The position numbers were made by a program, and so were the translations under genes. The notes beneath the pieces are model-generated. The model had not been told where the DNA came from. It ran no database searches and was given only the letters and a program-made list of their open reading frames with translations. Shown piece by piece: positions 43,615 to 52,544 of a DNA stretch of 64,000 bases (the first letter of the stretch is position 1; every line of letters starts with the position of its first letter). Origin of the DNA: Gordonia paraffinivorans NBRC 108238. Lineage in GTDB: Bacteria; Actinomycetota; Actinomycetes; Mycobacteriales; Mycobacteriaceae. The stretch covers positions 46,064 to 110,063 of the forward strand of contig NZ_BAOQ01000023.1 in NCBI RefSeq assembly GCF_000344155.1. The letters run 5' to 3'.

Positions 43615-44730
43615 GTGACCACCTCGGCTGCCCGGCGCCATCGGTGGCTGCTGCATGTCGACCTCGACCAGTTCCAGGTGTCGGTCGAGCGACTGCGCAG
43701 TCCCGAGCTCGTCGGCGTCCCGGTCATCGTCGGCGGCAACGGCGACCCCACCGAGGCGCGCAAGGTCGTGACCTGCGCCTCCTATGAGGCGCGTGACCAC
43801 GGTGTGCGTGCCGGGATGCCGTTGCGCGCGGCGTACCGCAAGCTGCCCGACGCGGTGTACCTGCCGCTGGACATGGGTGCGTACGACGCCGCGTCCGCCG
43901 AGGTGATGGACGTCCTGCGGGCAACCGGTCACCCCGTCGAGGTGTGGGGCTGGGACGAGGCGTACCTCGGTGTCGGCGAACCCGGGGCGGAGGTTGAACC
44001 GTTCGACGACGCCGCCATCCGCGAGTTCGCCGAGACGATCCGGCACGACGTCCTCGACCGGTGCGGACTCACCTGCTGCGTCGGGATCTCCGACAACAAG
44101 CAGCGCGCCAAGATGGCCACCGGGTTCGCCAAACGCCCGCCCGGGTCCTCACCCGATGCCGACGACTCCCCGCGGGTGTTCCTGCTCGACGACCGGAACT
44201 GGCTGGAACTGATGGGGGACAAGCCGACCCGTGAGCTGTGGAGCGTCGGTCCCAAGACGTCGGCCAAACTCGCCGCCAAGGGCATCGAGACCGTCGACGA
44301 CCTCATCGCCACCCCGCGCGACGACCTCATCGCGACCTTCGGTCCGCACCAGGGGAACTGGCTGTACGTGCTCTGCCGCGGCAAAGGGGACCCGACGATC
44401 ACCGCCGAACCCTGGCTGGCCCGATCCCATTCCAAGTCGAGGACTTTCGCCACCGACCTGACCGAGCCCGACGAGATGCGCGCGGCCGCAGCGGAACTGC
44501 TGCGTGAACTGCTCGACCAGGTGGTCGCCGAGGAACGGCTCCCGTTCCGCGTCGCGGTCACCGTTCGCACCGCGACCTTCTACACCCGTACCAAGTCGAG
44601 GAAACTGCCGGCGCCGAGTCTCGACCACGACGAACTCGAGGCCGTCGTCGCCGACCTGCTCACGCGGTTCGACGTCGATCGCCCGGTCCGGCTACTCGGT
44701 GTGCGACTGGATCTGGTGACCGAGGAGTGA
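43615..44730 (+). CDS. dinB: DinB2-type Y-family DNA polymerase (Pol IV)
   Basis: The 371-residue protein is a Y-family polymerase of the actinobacterial DinB2/DinP clade (M. tuberculosis Rv3056). Shared clade features are HVDLDQF, VIVGGNGDPTEARKVVTCAS, VEVWGWDEAYL, GISDNKQRAKMATGFAK and the end RPVRLLGVRLDL. Metal ligands D16 and the D-E of GWDE are present. The steric-gate position, normally Phe/Tyr in DinB and Leu in mycobacterial DinB2, is Gln21 here (DQFQVSVE). It makes low-fidelity, translesion or gap-filling synthesis, possibly with ribonucleotides. The GTG at 43615 is the start. No beta-clamp motif is evident at the C-terminus. Confidence 0.92.
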   Translation: MTTSAARRHRWLLHVDLDQFQVSVERLRSPELVGVPVIVGGNGDPTEARKVVTCASYEARDHGVRAGMPLRAAYRKLPDAVYLPLDMGAYDAASAEVMDVLRATGHPVEVWGWDEAYLGVGEPGAEVEPFDDAAIREFAETIRHDVLDRCGLTCCVGISDNKQRAKMATGFAKRPPGSSPDADDSPRVFLLDDRNWLELMGDKPTRELWSVGPKTSAKLAAKGIETVDDLIATPRDDLIATFGPHQGNWLYVLCRGKGDPTITAEPWLARSHSKSRTFATDLTEPDEMRAAAAELLRELLDQVVAEERLPFRVAVTVRTATFYTRTKSRKLPAPSLDHDELEAVVADLLTRFDVDRPVRLLGVRLDLVTEE

Positions 44731-44758
44731 CGCTGATCTGGTGACCGAGGAGTGACGC
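44710..44758 (+). repeat. 25-base tandem duplication over the dinB stop
   Basis: The 24 bases at 44710-44733 recur exactly at 44735-44758 with a period of 25. The first copy contains the last codons and the TGA stop of dinB (GATCTGGTGACCGAGGAGTG). Confidence 0.88.
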
Positions 44759-44764
44759 CGGCTG

Positions 44765-45946
44765 CTATCCGGTCGCGACCACGAGCGGCACGAGTTGCTC
44801 GGCGGACGTCCAGGCGCCGTGATGGCCGATCATCTTCGACTCGAACTCCTCGTTCTTCGAACGGGTGAGCGTCACCGAGTCGCGGGCCACGGCGACCACG
44901 TCGCCGATCCGGTGTGCGATCGTGTCCGTCACCTCCGGCCCGAACCATCCCTCGTCGAGGGTCTGCTCGCGCGAGACGACGTGGGCGGCGTCGCCGAGGA
45001 ACCTGCGCCATGTCGTGAGCACGTCGTCAGTGGCGCCGGCCTCGGTGTACACGTGTCGTACTCGCGCCTCACCGGCCACGACCTCGACGCCGTCGAGCAG
45101 TTCCGGCGCGGAATCGATGTCGACGGATCTGTCCGTGGTGATCATGCCGTGATCTCCGGTCACGAGCAACGTTGTGCCCGAGGGGAGCTCGGCAACCAGC
45201 TCCGTGACCAGGCGGTCGACGACGCGCAACTTGTCCAGCCACTGCTCCGATCCCGGGCCGTGGATGTGACCGGCGGTGTCCAACTCGCTGAAGTACGCGT
45301 ACACGAAGCGGCGCGCGCGACTCCGGCCGCGCACCGCGGAGAGGACGCCGTCGCGCACCTCGTCGGGCGTCTTGGCGGGCACGTACCGTCCGGGCGCGCG
45401 GAACGCGGCGAGTGTCAGCCCGGTGCCTCGGAATTCGCCGGGCATCACGTAGGTCACCTTCACGCCCTCGTCGGCAAGGTCCTCCAGCGTTCCCGGCTCG
45501 GTGCGCACCAGCGACGGCGGGTAGGTGACGAGCGCCGACGGTCCGTGTGCATTGTCCAGACTCCACCGCAGTGAGTTCAGCACGCGCCGCGAACCCCGTG
45601 TGCGGCAGTCGTCGTCGGGCCGGAAGCTGTACCCGACGATGCCGTGTACCCCGCCCGGCGTCCCCGACGTCAGACTCAGGATGCTGGTCGCGGTGGTCGC
45701 GGGAAACCCGACCCGCAGGGTGGTGGCCGTCAGCTCGTGCAGCGTCGGCGCGGCCCCGGCGTGCTCCTCCAGCAGCAGTGCCCCCAACCCGTCGATCAGC
45801 AGCACCACCACCGAGTCGCCGGGTGGCACAACAAGATCCGTCGACCGTCCGGAGGATGCGCCGAGCGCATCGGACACCGACGGCAACACATCGGCCAGCG
45901 TGTGTGGGTGGCGGGCCCACTCGTCGGGGGTCAGCTCGGCGCTCAC
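44765..45946 (-). CDS. Alkaline phosphatase superfamily phosphodiesterase
   Basis: The 393-residue protein belongs to the type I phosphodiesterase/nucleotide pyrophosphatase group. Metal-site segments are VVVLLIDGLGALLL with the nucleophile threonine region FPATTATSILSL, then SELDTAGHIHGPGS, and LLVTGDHGMIT. It should hydrolyse phosphodiester or pyrophosphate bonds of an unknown substrate. There is no signal peptide, so it may act inside the cell. The GTG at 45946 overlaps the stop of the upstream acetyltransferase gene (GTGA), so the two are translationally coupled. Confidence 0.87.
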   Translation of the reverse strand: MSAELTPDEWARHPHTLADVLPSVSDALGASSGRSTDLVVPPGDSVVVLLIDGLGALLLEEHAGAAPTLHELTATTLRVGFPATTATSILSLTSGTPGGVHGIVGYSFRPDDDCRTRGSRRVLNSLRWSLDNAHGPSALVTYPPSLVRTEPGTLEDLADEGVKVTYVMPGEFRGTGLTLAAFRAPGRYVPAKTPDEVRDGVLSAVRGRSRARRFVYAYFSELDTAGHIHGPGSEQWLDKLRVVDRLVTELVAELPSGTTLLVTGDHGMITTDRSVDIDSAPELLDGVEVVAGEARVRHVYTEAGATDDVLTTWRRFLGDAAHVVSREQTLDEGWFGPEVTDTIAHRIGDVVAVARDSVTLTRSKNEEFESKMIGHHGAWTSAEQLVPLVVATG

Positions 45947-46788
45947 CGCACCCCCGATCCGGCCGGACCGAAGACGTAATGACCCGACCTCAAGAACCGC
46001 ACCGACCGTCGCGAGGCGCCGTCGACAAGCAACGGCGACAACGCGTCCCGCAGGGCGAGGCGCCACCTCGCGGCTTCGAGCGGATGAGCGGCCCGCATCG
46101 CCTCGACGTCCCGCGGTACCGGCACCACCACCGAGGCCTCCGGTGTCACGCGGTCGTGGTGGGGGAGCGGGCGCGCACGGTCGGAGTGGTCGATCGCCGA
46201 CACCGCACCCTCGGCCAGCAGGGCCTCGACGCTGCCGGCCCCGTCGGTGTTCTCGGGCATCGGCTCGCGCAGCGACCACGACATCAACACCCGGTCCGAG
46301 TCCGACCCGCCGCTGAGCTCGTCGCCGAGTTCGCCGTAGAAGTCCTCGTAATAGTGGGTCGGCGTCGCGCCGAGCTTGGTGATGTTGAAGTAGGCGTTAC
46401 GGGCGACCAGCGGATCGAACGTCCACGTGATCGTCGACAGTCCGCGCTCGAGGGCCCAGCGTCGCTGATGCATCTTCAGCAGGTACCCGACATGGCGGCC
46501 GCGGCCGCGCCGGGTGACACCGGTGATGTGGCTGTGGAGGGACTCACCGGCCGGAGACGAGAAGAACGCCACGCTGCCCCCGGCGAGGTGGTCGCCGATG
46601 AAGGCGCCCGCCACGTAGTTCCCCGAATGCGACAACGCCCGGAGCATGTCGACCCCTACGGGCCGTCGTGTCGGGTCGGGCCGCCACACGTCGTCGAAGA
46701 TGCGGATCAGCTCCTCGAGTTCGTCCGGCGACGACAACTCGCGGATCTCGACCTCGCGTACCGCGACAGGGCCCGGTGAGAGCGACAT
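45943..46788 (-). CDS. GNAT-family acetyltransferase
   Basis: The 281-residue protein has a GNAT fold in its N-terminal 170 residues. The acetyl-CoA loop is seen in VTRRGRGRHVGYLLKMHQRR, and FNITKLGATPTHYYEDFYG is typical of the predicted acetyltransferase group COG3375. The C-terminal 100 residues (VVVPVPRDVEAMRAAHPLEA) are a family-specific extension. Substrate unknown. It is the first gene of a coupled pair with the phosphodiesterase. Confidence 0.82.
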   Translation of the reverse strand: MSLSPGPVAVREVEIRELSSPDELEELIRIFDDVWRPDPTRRPVGVDMLRALSHSGNYVAGAFIGDHLAGGSVAFFSSPAGESLHSHITGVTRRGRGRHVGYLLKMHQRRWALERGLSTITWTFDPLVARNAYFNITKLGATPTHYYEDFYGELGDELSGGSDSDRVLMSWSLREPMPENTDGAGSVEALLAEGAVSAIDHSDRARPLPHHDRVTPEASVVVPVPRDVEAMRAAHPLEAARWRLALRDALSPLLVDGASRRSVRFLRSGHYVFGPAGSGVR

Positions 46789-46988
46789 GCCCCGATTCTG
46801 TCACCGCTCGTCGACAGCGCGGTCCGGCTTGGCCGACTCCGGCGAGCCCGCAGCACCGCCTCCGGCACGGATGAGGTCGCGGGCGGGGACCGGCTCGATG
46901 CGTCGCGCGAGGGATACGCCGAGGACAGCGCGGTGCCACTCGGTGGGCGAGGTCCGGTCTCGTGGGGCCGCTCCCTAGGATGGGCGGC

Positions 46989-47510
46989 ATGTCCCGCACC
47001 TCCCACACCCCCGACGCGTTCACGCGTGTCGCTGCGTGCGGAGTGGTGCCCGCGGTCGCCGTCGGCGCGCACGCAACGGCCTCGGGCGAGATGCCCGGGT
47101 CCGGTGGGGTGGTGCTGGCGGCGGCGATCGGCCTGGTGGCCGCTGGGCTCCTCGAGATCCTGACGCGAGGACGACGACTCTGGCCCGCTACGGCAGCGGC
47201 GGTCGCGGTTCTCACCTCCGCGCAGGTCGCAATCCACGGGGCGCTCGCCGCGGACGCGACCCATGTGGCGCACGGTGGCGCTCCGGTCGGGATGCTGGTC
47301 ACGCACCTCGTTGCGATCCCGGTGAGCGCCTTGCTGATCGTCGTCGGTGCGCAACTGCTGGCCGTCGTCGGCTCGGTGGTCAGGTCGCTGACGTCTTCGA
47401 CCATCGCCCGCGTTCCCGCGTCCGTGCTGCTTCTCAGGACTCAGTCGCCGGCCGCCGCCGGACCCGCTGTCGGCGGTGCAGGAGTTCGCGGGCCTCCGGC
47501 CGGTTTCTGA
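46989..47510 (+). CDS. Small membrane protein of the copper cluster
   Basis: 173 residues from the ATG at 46989 (a longer frame from 46962 is possible). About four hydrophobic segments. A histidine-rich extracellular or intramembrane patch, HGALAADATHVAHGG followed by LVTHL, may bind metal. No family that I can name. It precedes ycnI by 78 bases on the same strand and is probably part of the copper cluster. Its last 30 residues are low-complexity Ala/Gly/Pro. Confidence 0.65.
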   Translation: MSRTSHTPDAFTRVAACGVVPAVAVGAHATASGEMPGSGGVVLAAAIGLVAAGLLEILTRGRRLWPATAAAVAVLTSAQVAIHGALAADATHVAHGGAPVGMLVTHLVAIPVSALLIVVGAQLLAVVGSVVRSLTSSTIARVPASVLLLRTQSPAAAGPAVGGAGVRGPPAGF

Positions 47511-47588
47511 CCACACGAGCGTCGAACCCAGGGGGTTCGGCGGCACCGTGTGGCGCCGACGACCAGAATCCGACCACGAAGGAACCCC

Positions 47589-48320
47589 ATGAAGAACTCC
47601 TCGTCGACGCGGGCCCGAATCACCCGACGTCTTGTCCTGCCCGCCGCGGCCGCAGTCGTTGTCGGCGCCGCCTCCTTGACCGGCGCCGGTGCCGCGTCCG
47701 CCCACGTCAGCGCCTTCGCGCCGACCGTCACCCAGGGCGGATACGGCGTCGTCACGCTGGCCGTCCCCAACGAGTCCGACGCCGCGGCGACCACCCAGCT
47801 GCGCGTCACGATGCCCGGCGACGGCCTGGCGTCGGCGCGGCCGGAGACCACCCCCGGCTGGAAAGCGGTCGTCACCAAGAAGGACGACCGTGTCACCGAG
47901 ATCACCTGGACCGCCGATCCCGGATCGGCCGGGATCCCGGTCGGCCAGTTCGCGCAGTTCAGCTTCTCCGGTGGTCCGTTCCCGGAGCAGGAGACCGTCA
48001 CGCTGCCGACCCTGCAGGTCTTCGCCGACGGCGAGAAGGTCGACTGGAACGAGCCGACCCCGGCCAACGGCACCGAACCCGACCGTCCTGCGCCGGTTCT
48101 CACCCTCGCCACCGGCAGCGGCGCACACGGCGACGCGCATCAGGCCGCGACGACCGCCACTCCCCAGGCGGCACCGTCATCCTCCAACGACTCCTCGAGC
48201 ACCGCTGACTCCGCCGCCCGCTGGCTGGGCGGGATCGGACTCCTCGTCGGCGTGCTCGGCGTCGTCTTCAGCGTCGCGGCGCTGAGGGTCGTGCGGAAGA
48301 ACGGACGATTCGATGCGTGA
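47589..48320 (+). CDS. ycnI: YcnI-family copper-binding protein (DUF1775)
   Basis: The 243-residue protein has a twin-arginine-like signal (ITRRLVLPAAAAVVVGAASL) ending ASA, so the mature protein starts HVSAFAP; an N-terminal histidine after processing is the copper ligand in YcnI. The DUF1775 domain spans about 40-160, with GWKAVVTKKDDRVTEITW. A Ser/Thr/Ala linker and one C-terminal membrane helix (WLGGIGLLVGVLGVVFSVAA) anchor it outside the cell. The ATG at 47589 is behind AAGGAA. It overlaps copC by 8 bases. Confidence 0.9.
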   Translation: MKNSSSTRARITRRLVLPAAAAVVVGAASLTGAGAASAHVSAFAPTVTQGGYGVVTLAVPNESDAAATTQLRVTMPGDGLASARPETTPGWKAVVTKKDDRVTEITWTADPGSAGIPVGQFAQFSFSGGPFPEQETVTLPTLQVFADGEKVDWNEPTPANGTEPDRPAPVLTLATGSGAHGDAHQAATTATPQAAPSSSNDSSSTADSAARWLGGIGLLVGVLGVVFSVAALRVVRKNGRFDA

Positions 48321-48879
48321 GCCCGCACGTACGTCCCGCCGTTCGGTGCTGGTGAGCCGGCCGCTGCTTCTGATCCTGGCCGCGATCGCATGCCTCGGCG
48401 TGGTCGGCACCTGGTCGGCTCCGGCGGCTTCGGCGCATTCCCGGTTGGTCTCCTCCGATCCCGAGAACGGTGCGAGCCTCTCGGCCGGACCGCAGGCGGT
48501 CACCCTCACCTTCAACGAGCCGATTCAGAGCGCATACGCCGTGGTCAACGTGGTCGGGCCGGACAATCACTTCTGGCAGTCCGGGGAACCGGTGGTCGAC
48601 GGCAAGGATGTCCGGGTCGCCGTAGGAGAGCTCGGACCGACCGGCGAGTACACGGTCAACTACCGCGTCACATCCGCCGACGGGCACGTCATCAGTGGGC
48701 AACGCACCTTCGAGCTGACGGTGGCCGGGAACGGCAGGCCCGGGGCGCTCGCCGACGACTCCGCGACGTTCGAGAACGACGGAACTCCCGTCTGGTACTA
48801 CATCGTCGGCGCCGTGGTGGTGCTCGCCATCGGTCTCGGCATCGTCTTCTGGCTGACGCGTCGCTCCAAGAGCAGCTGA
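48313..48879 (+). CDS. copC: CopC-domain copper-binding protein
   Basis: The 188-residue protein has a signal peptide ending PAASA, giving a mature N-terminus HSRLVSSDPENG, the usual first copper ligand of CopC. A second histidine is in TSADGHVISGQRTF. A C-terminal membrane helix (VWYYIVGAVVVLAIGLGIVF) anchors it to the outer face of the membrane. CopC passes copper to the CopD importer encoded next. The start overlaps the ycnI end. Confidence 0.92.
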   Translation: MREPARTSRRSVLVSRPLLLILAAIACLGVVGTWSAPAASAHSRLVSSDPENGASLSAGPQAVTLTFNEPIQSAYAVVNVVGPDNHFWQSGEPVVDGKDVRVAVGELGPTGEYTVNYRVTSADGHVISGQRTFELTVAGNGRPGALADDSATFENDGTPVWYYIVGAVVVLAIGLGIVFWLTRRSKSS

Positions 48880-48880
48880 C

Positions 48881-49768
48881 GTGAGGGTCGTCGCGGGCTT
48901 CCCGGTGCTCTTCGCCGGGTTGCTGGCGAGCTGGTTGCTCGCCCGGCCCGACGGTCCCGATCCGGTCGCCCTGCCCGCGACCCTCGCACTCGGAGTCTCC
49001 GTGCTGGTTCTCGGTCTCGGGTTCCTGCCGACCGTCGACGCCGAGCCGTCGGTTCGACTCATCGGGGCGCTCGCCGGGGTGTGGGTGGTGGCGACGCTGT
49101 TGAGTGCGTGGGTGCGTACCGCCGACCGGGCCGGTGTCGACCTCCCCGACGTGACCGCCGGCGATTTCGCCGAGGTCCTCGGATCGGGGACGTCGGAGAT
49201 CGTCGCATTGGTGGTGGGGTTGCTCATCGTGGTGTGGGCGGCGCTCGACCTCCTGACCGGGGTCGACATCCCGGTTCTGGTGGTCGGTGCGCTCGCCGGG
49301 ATCGGGGTGCTCGCCACGGCGATCGCCGGTCACGCCGGCAACACTGCGATCGGTCCGGTCCTCGTGGGCGCCCACGCACTCGCGGCCGCCTGGTGGTGCG
49401 GGGTGCTCGCCGCGATGGCGCTCTCGGTGCGCGGCCGTTCCGGCTGGGCGCGCAGCCTGCCGACGTTCTCGCGGTACGCGATCTGGGCGGTCGGCGTGAT
49501 CGCGGTGAGCGGGGTGGCGGCTGCGTTCACCCAGCTCGACGCCGTGTCCGCGCTGGTGACGACGGGCTATGGCCGCATCCTGATCGCCAAGGCGCTGGTG
49601 CTGGCCGTGCTGATCGCGGTGGCGATGTGGCATCGCCGGCGCTGGCTGCCCGCGGTCGAGAGACACCGCACCACCGAGGACTCGTCCATTCGCAACGCCG
49701 TCATCGAGATCGTCCTGATGGCAGTCGTGCTGGGCCTCGCCGCGGGATTGTCGGCGACGGCGCCGTAG
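48881..49768 (+). CDS. copD: CopD-family copper importer
   Basis: The 295-residue protein is a polytopic membrane protein with about eight hydrophobic segments. VGAHALAAAWWCGVLAAMAL and the late MWHRRRWLPAVERHR fit CopD/YcnJ. It is expected to take copper across the inner membrane for loading of cuproenzymes, working with CopC. The GTG start lies one base after the copC stop. Confidence 0.88.
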   Translation: MRVVAGFPVLFAGLLASWLLARPDGPDPVALPATLALGVSVLVLGLGFLPTVDAEPSVRLIGALAGVWVVATLLSAWVRTADRAGVDLPDVTAGDFAEVLGSGTSEIVALVVGLLIVVWAALDLLTGVDIPVLVVGALAGIGVLATAIAGHAGNTAIGPVLVGAHALAAAWWCGVLAAMALSVRGRSGWARSLPTFSRYAIWAVGVIAVSGVAAAFTQLDAVSALVTTGYGRILIAKALVLAVLIAVAMWHRRRWLPAVERHRTTEDSSIRNAVIEIVLMAVVLGLAAGLSATAP

Positions 49769-49801
49769 CGCTTCGCTGCCCGTGCGAGCGCCCGGCGGCT
49801 A

Positions 49802-50719
49802 CTACTTCGGCGTCTCGGACTGATCCCAGATCGCGAGCAACTCGTCGATGATGTCGGTCGCCATGTGCAGCGTGCTCAGGTGGCTCTCACCGGGCAGCGA
49901 GAACAGCTTGGCGTCCGGGAGGAGCGACACCATGTGCTCGCCGTGCTCGTACGGGATGATGTGGTCGTGGTCGCCGTGCCACCAGCGGACCGGCACCTGG
50001 ACGTCGTGGACGCGGAAGCCCCAGTCGCGGGCGAACACGACGATGTCGGCGAACGGGGCCTCCATCGCGCGGCGGCCGCCGTGCAGCAGGTCGTTGAGGA
50101 ACATGGCCCGGAACTCGGGGCGCGCCAACAGTTCCCGGTCGGCCTCGGGGGAGAAGCGGCCGTAGATGCCGATGGCCGGGTCGGCAATGGGCCGGGCGAA
50201 TCGCAGCGCGACGCTGATGACTCGACCGATCTGGGGCCCCGCGCCATCAACCGCAGGTGCCACGAACGAGCCCAGCGTCATCGCGCCGCCGGGGATGCGG
50301 TCGGGGCCGACGGTGGGCGCGACGCCCCCGAGGATCCCCGCGGCGACCACACGGTCGGGCATCGCGTGTGCCACGCCGAGGGTGTATGGCCCGCCGCCGG
50401 ACAATCCGATGACCGCGAAGTCCTCGATGCCGAGTGCCTCGAGGACTTCCTCGAGGTCGCCGGCGAAGGCGGCGACGTTCTCGTAGCGGTGTGGGGTCGA
50501 CGAGCCGACTCCCGGACGGTCGAGCCCGATGAGGCGGACGTGCCGCTCGGCCGCGTAGCCGCGGGCCTCGACCGGGATCTGCCGGCGTGCTCCGGGCGTG
50601 CCGTGCAGCCAGATGATGGCTCGGCCGGTGGCCGAACCGTATTCGGCGAACCCGATACGACGATCACCGCCTGCAACGGCGATCGACCCCTCGATCTTCG
50701 GACGGGCGATGTCGATCAT
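49802..50719 (-). CDS. Alpha/beta hydrolase
   Basis: The 305-residue protein is an alpha/beta hydrolase. The oxyanion motif is IIWLHGTPGARRQ, the nucleophile elbow is VIGLSGGGPYTLG, the acid is probably in WWHGDHDHIIP and the histidine in PGESHLSTLH. No signal peptide. Probable esterase or epoxide-hydrolase-like enzyme. It is divergent from another hydrolase with a gap of only 30 bases between the starts, so the two promoters must overlap the coding starts or be shared. Confidence 0.85.
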   Translation of the reverse strand: MIDIARPKIEGSIAVAGGDRRIGFAEYGSATGRAIIWLHGTPGARRQIPVEARGYAAERHVRLIGLDRPGVGSSTPHRYENVAAFAGDLEEVLEALGIEDFAVIGLSGGGPYTLGVAHAMPDRVVAAGILGGVAPTVGPDRIPGGAMTLGSFVAPAVDGAGPQIGRVISVALRFARPIADPAIGIYGRFSPEADRELLARPEFRAMFLNDLLHGGRRAMEAPFADIVVFARDWGFRVHDVQVPVRWWHGDHDHIIPYEHGEHMVSLLPDAKLFSLPGESHLSTLHMATDIIDELLAIWDQSETPK

Positions 50720-50749
50720 GTGATCAGCATCTCACGTAAATTTGATGGT

Positions 50750-51652
50750 GTGATACCCGAGTTCGTCAACACCGCCGCGCGCACGGTGCAGCACGTCTTC
50801 GACCCCTACCCGGCCAACGACATCCCGAAAGGGCACATGCTCGAGCTCCCGGGCCGAGGCCACGCGTATGTGACCGATTCGGGTCCTCAGGATGCGCCGG
50901 CCGTGTTCCTGCTGCACTCGGTGCTCACCACCGGACTGCTGTGCTGGTATCCGACGATCCCGGCCATCAACCATCGTTACCGGGTGATCACCATGGATGC
51001 GCGATGGCATGGTCGCGGCATCAGGTCGGACCGCTTCGATCTCCGCGATTGTGCCGACGACGTGGCCGCTGCCGCCGATGTGCTCGGCATCGACCGGTTC
51101 ATCGCCGCCGGGTTCTCGATGGGTGGAGGCATCTCCCAGCTCGTGTGGCGCCGGCATCGGGATCGAGTCGCAGGGCTCGTGCTGTGCTCGACGGGTCCGT
51201 ACTTCAGTACGCGCGACCCGAAGCATCGCCAGTCGTCCGAACGCACCGCCCGCATCCTTCGGCCGGTGTACCGCCTCGTCCCGCGCGTGTCGGAGAAGAG
51301 CTTGGAGAAGACGACGTCCCACACATCGGTCTGGGCGCTACGACAGTTCTTCTCCACGCCGCTGTCACACCTGGGCGACTTCGGCACCGGGTTGGGTGAG
51401 TTCGATTCCCGTGACTGGCTCCACGAGATCGACGTCCCGACCTCCGTCGTGGTCTCCATCTGCGACAAGGTCGTCGAGCCGGAGCGTCAGCAACTCCTGG
51501 TCGACGGGATTCCCGGCGCGCAACGGTTCGAGGTGGACGGAGGGCACGCGTGTTGCGTGCTCGGCGCAAAACACTTCATCCCGCCGTTCACCGAGGCGCT
51601 CGATGCGGTGAGTGCGCGTGCGGCTGCGTTGGGGGTTCCGCGCGCGAACTGA
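50750..51652 (+). CDS. Alpha/beta hydrolase
   Basis: About 300 residues from a GTG at 50750; open frame further upstream runs through the opposite gene. The fold is clear: VFLLHSVLTTGLLCW, ITMDARWHGRGIRS, the nucleophile elbow IAAGFSMGGGISQLVWRR, the acid in SICDKVVEPERQQ and the histidine in VDGGHACCVLGAKH. It resembles the 3-oxoadipate enol-lactonase-like group but the substrate is open. No ribosome-binding site of note was seen, and the start is not certain. Confidence 0.82.
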   Translation: MIPEFVNTAARTVQHVFDPYPANDIPKGHMLELPGRGHAYVTDSGPQDAPAVFLLHSVLTTGLLCWYPTIPAINHRYRVITMDARWHGRGIRSDRFDLRDCADDVAAAADVLGIDRFIAAGFSMGGGISQLVWRRHRDRVAGLVLCSTGPYFSTRDPKHRQSSERTARILRPVYRLVPRVSEKSLEKTTSHTSVWALRQFFSTPLSHLGDFGTGLGEFDSRDWLHEIDVPTSVVVSICDKVVEPERQQLLVDGIPGAQRFEVDGGHACCVLGAKHFIPPFTEALDAVSARAAALGVPRAN

Positions 51653-51956
51653 GTGTCGGCCTCACCGGTCCCGCTGGTACGCGCGGGTGGCCGGCTGAGG
51701 ACTCGGCTTCGCGGGCTTTTCTCGCGTCGCAGGCGGGTGTCGCCCGCACCGCTGTCCATTCGTTCCCGCGCAGCAACTTTCGATTGTCGTCGGTGCGGCA
51801 CTCTTCCACCTTCGTCTCGTCCGACGGGCGACCCGCACCGCACAACCGGGTGCGTTCGCCGGTTGCGCTCCCGCCCAACAGAAATGCGACGCGGATGTTC
51901 GCGGGACGATGGGCGGGAACGCATCCGATGGGGCCTCGCGCTCTGGCTTTCCACTG

Positions 51957-51968
51957 TTGAGTTCTCAA
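51957..51968. repeat. TTGAG-TT-CTCAA dyad
   Basis: TTGAGTTCTCAA is a perfect 5-base inverted repeat with a 2-base centre, followed by AGG. It is isolated in the gene-poor stretch. I have the impression that this word recurs in intergenic DNA of actinobacteria but cannot name its function. Confidence 0.4.
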
Positions 51969-52544
51969 AGGTCGTGTGCGGTCCGGCGTGGACCGCGGCG
52001 TTCGAGGTCTGACTTCTGGGCCTTCGCCGCGCCACGACGGTGTTACTCGACCATGGGCGGTGGGTTGGGGTCAGGCGGTTGGCGTCGAGTGTCTTGGTGC
52101 GCCGTTTGTGGGCGTTGTTGTGGGTCGTCGGCGGTGGGGTGAGCCGGGGTGGCGGTCGTGGCCGAGGGAGATGGTCGATCCGTGGTGGTGTGGAGGGTGT
52201 CGAGGCGGGTGGCGTTGTGTGCGAATCGCTTGGGGGCTGTGGGTGGGCAGCCGAGGGTGTCGAGCGTTTGGAGGTCTTGTGCCGGCCTGTTGGAGGAGGG
52301 GTGAGTATGGCTGTGTGGGTGAAGATCTGGCGTCCTGCGATGTCGTGGACCTCGATCCAGGCGGTGAGGGTGGCTTGACCGGTGGGGTCGTCGGCCGGTG
52401 GCCGCTTCTGGATCAGGAGGTCGAGGATCTCCTCGAGAAGATTGGTCATGACTGCTGCTTTCACGCTGGCGGGACGAGGGGGTCGCGGCGTTCAAGGGAG
52501 CGGCGTCGTCGGCTGCACAGTCATCGACAATTCGGTGACACCCG

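Noticed and set aside
51487..52464. 325-residue minus-strand frame in and next to the gene-poor stretch
   Set aside because: Only the first 40 residues look protein-like; the rest is Thr/Pro/Arg/His-rich and it ends inside the hydrolase gene.
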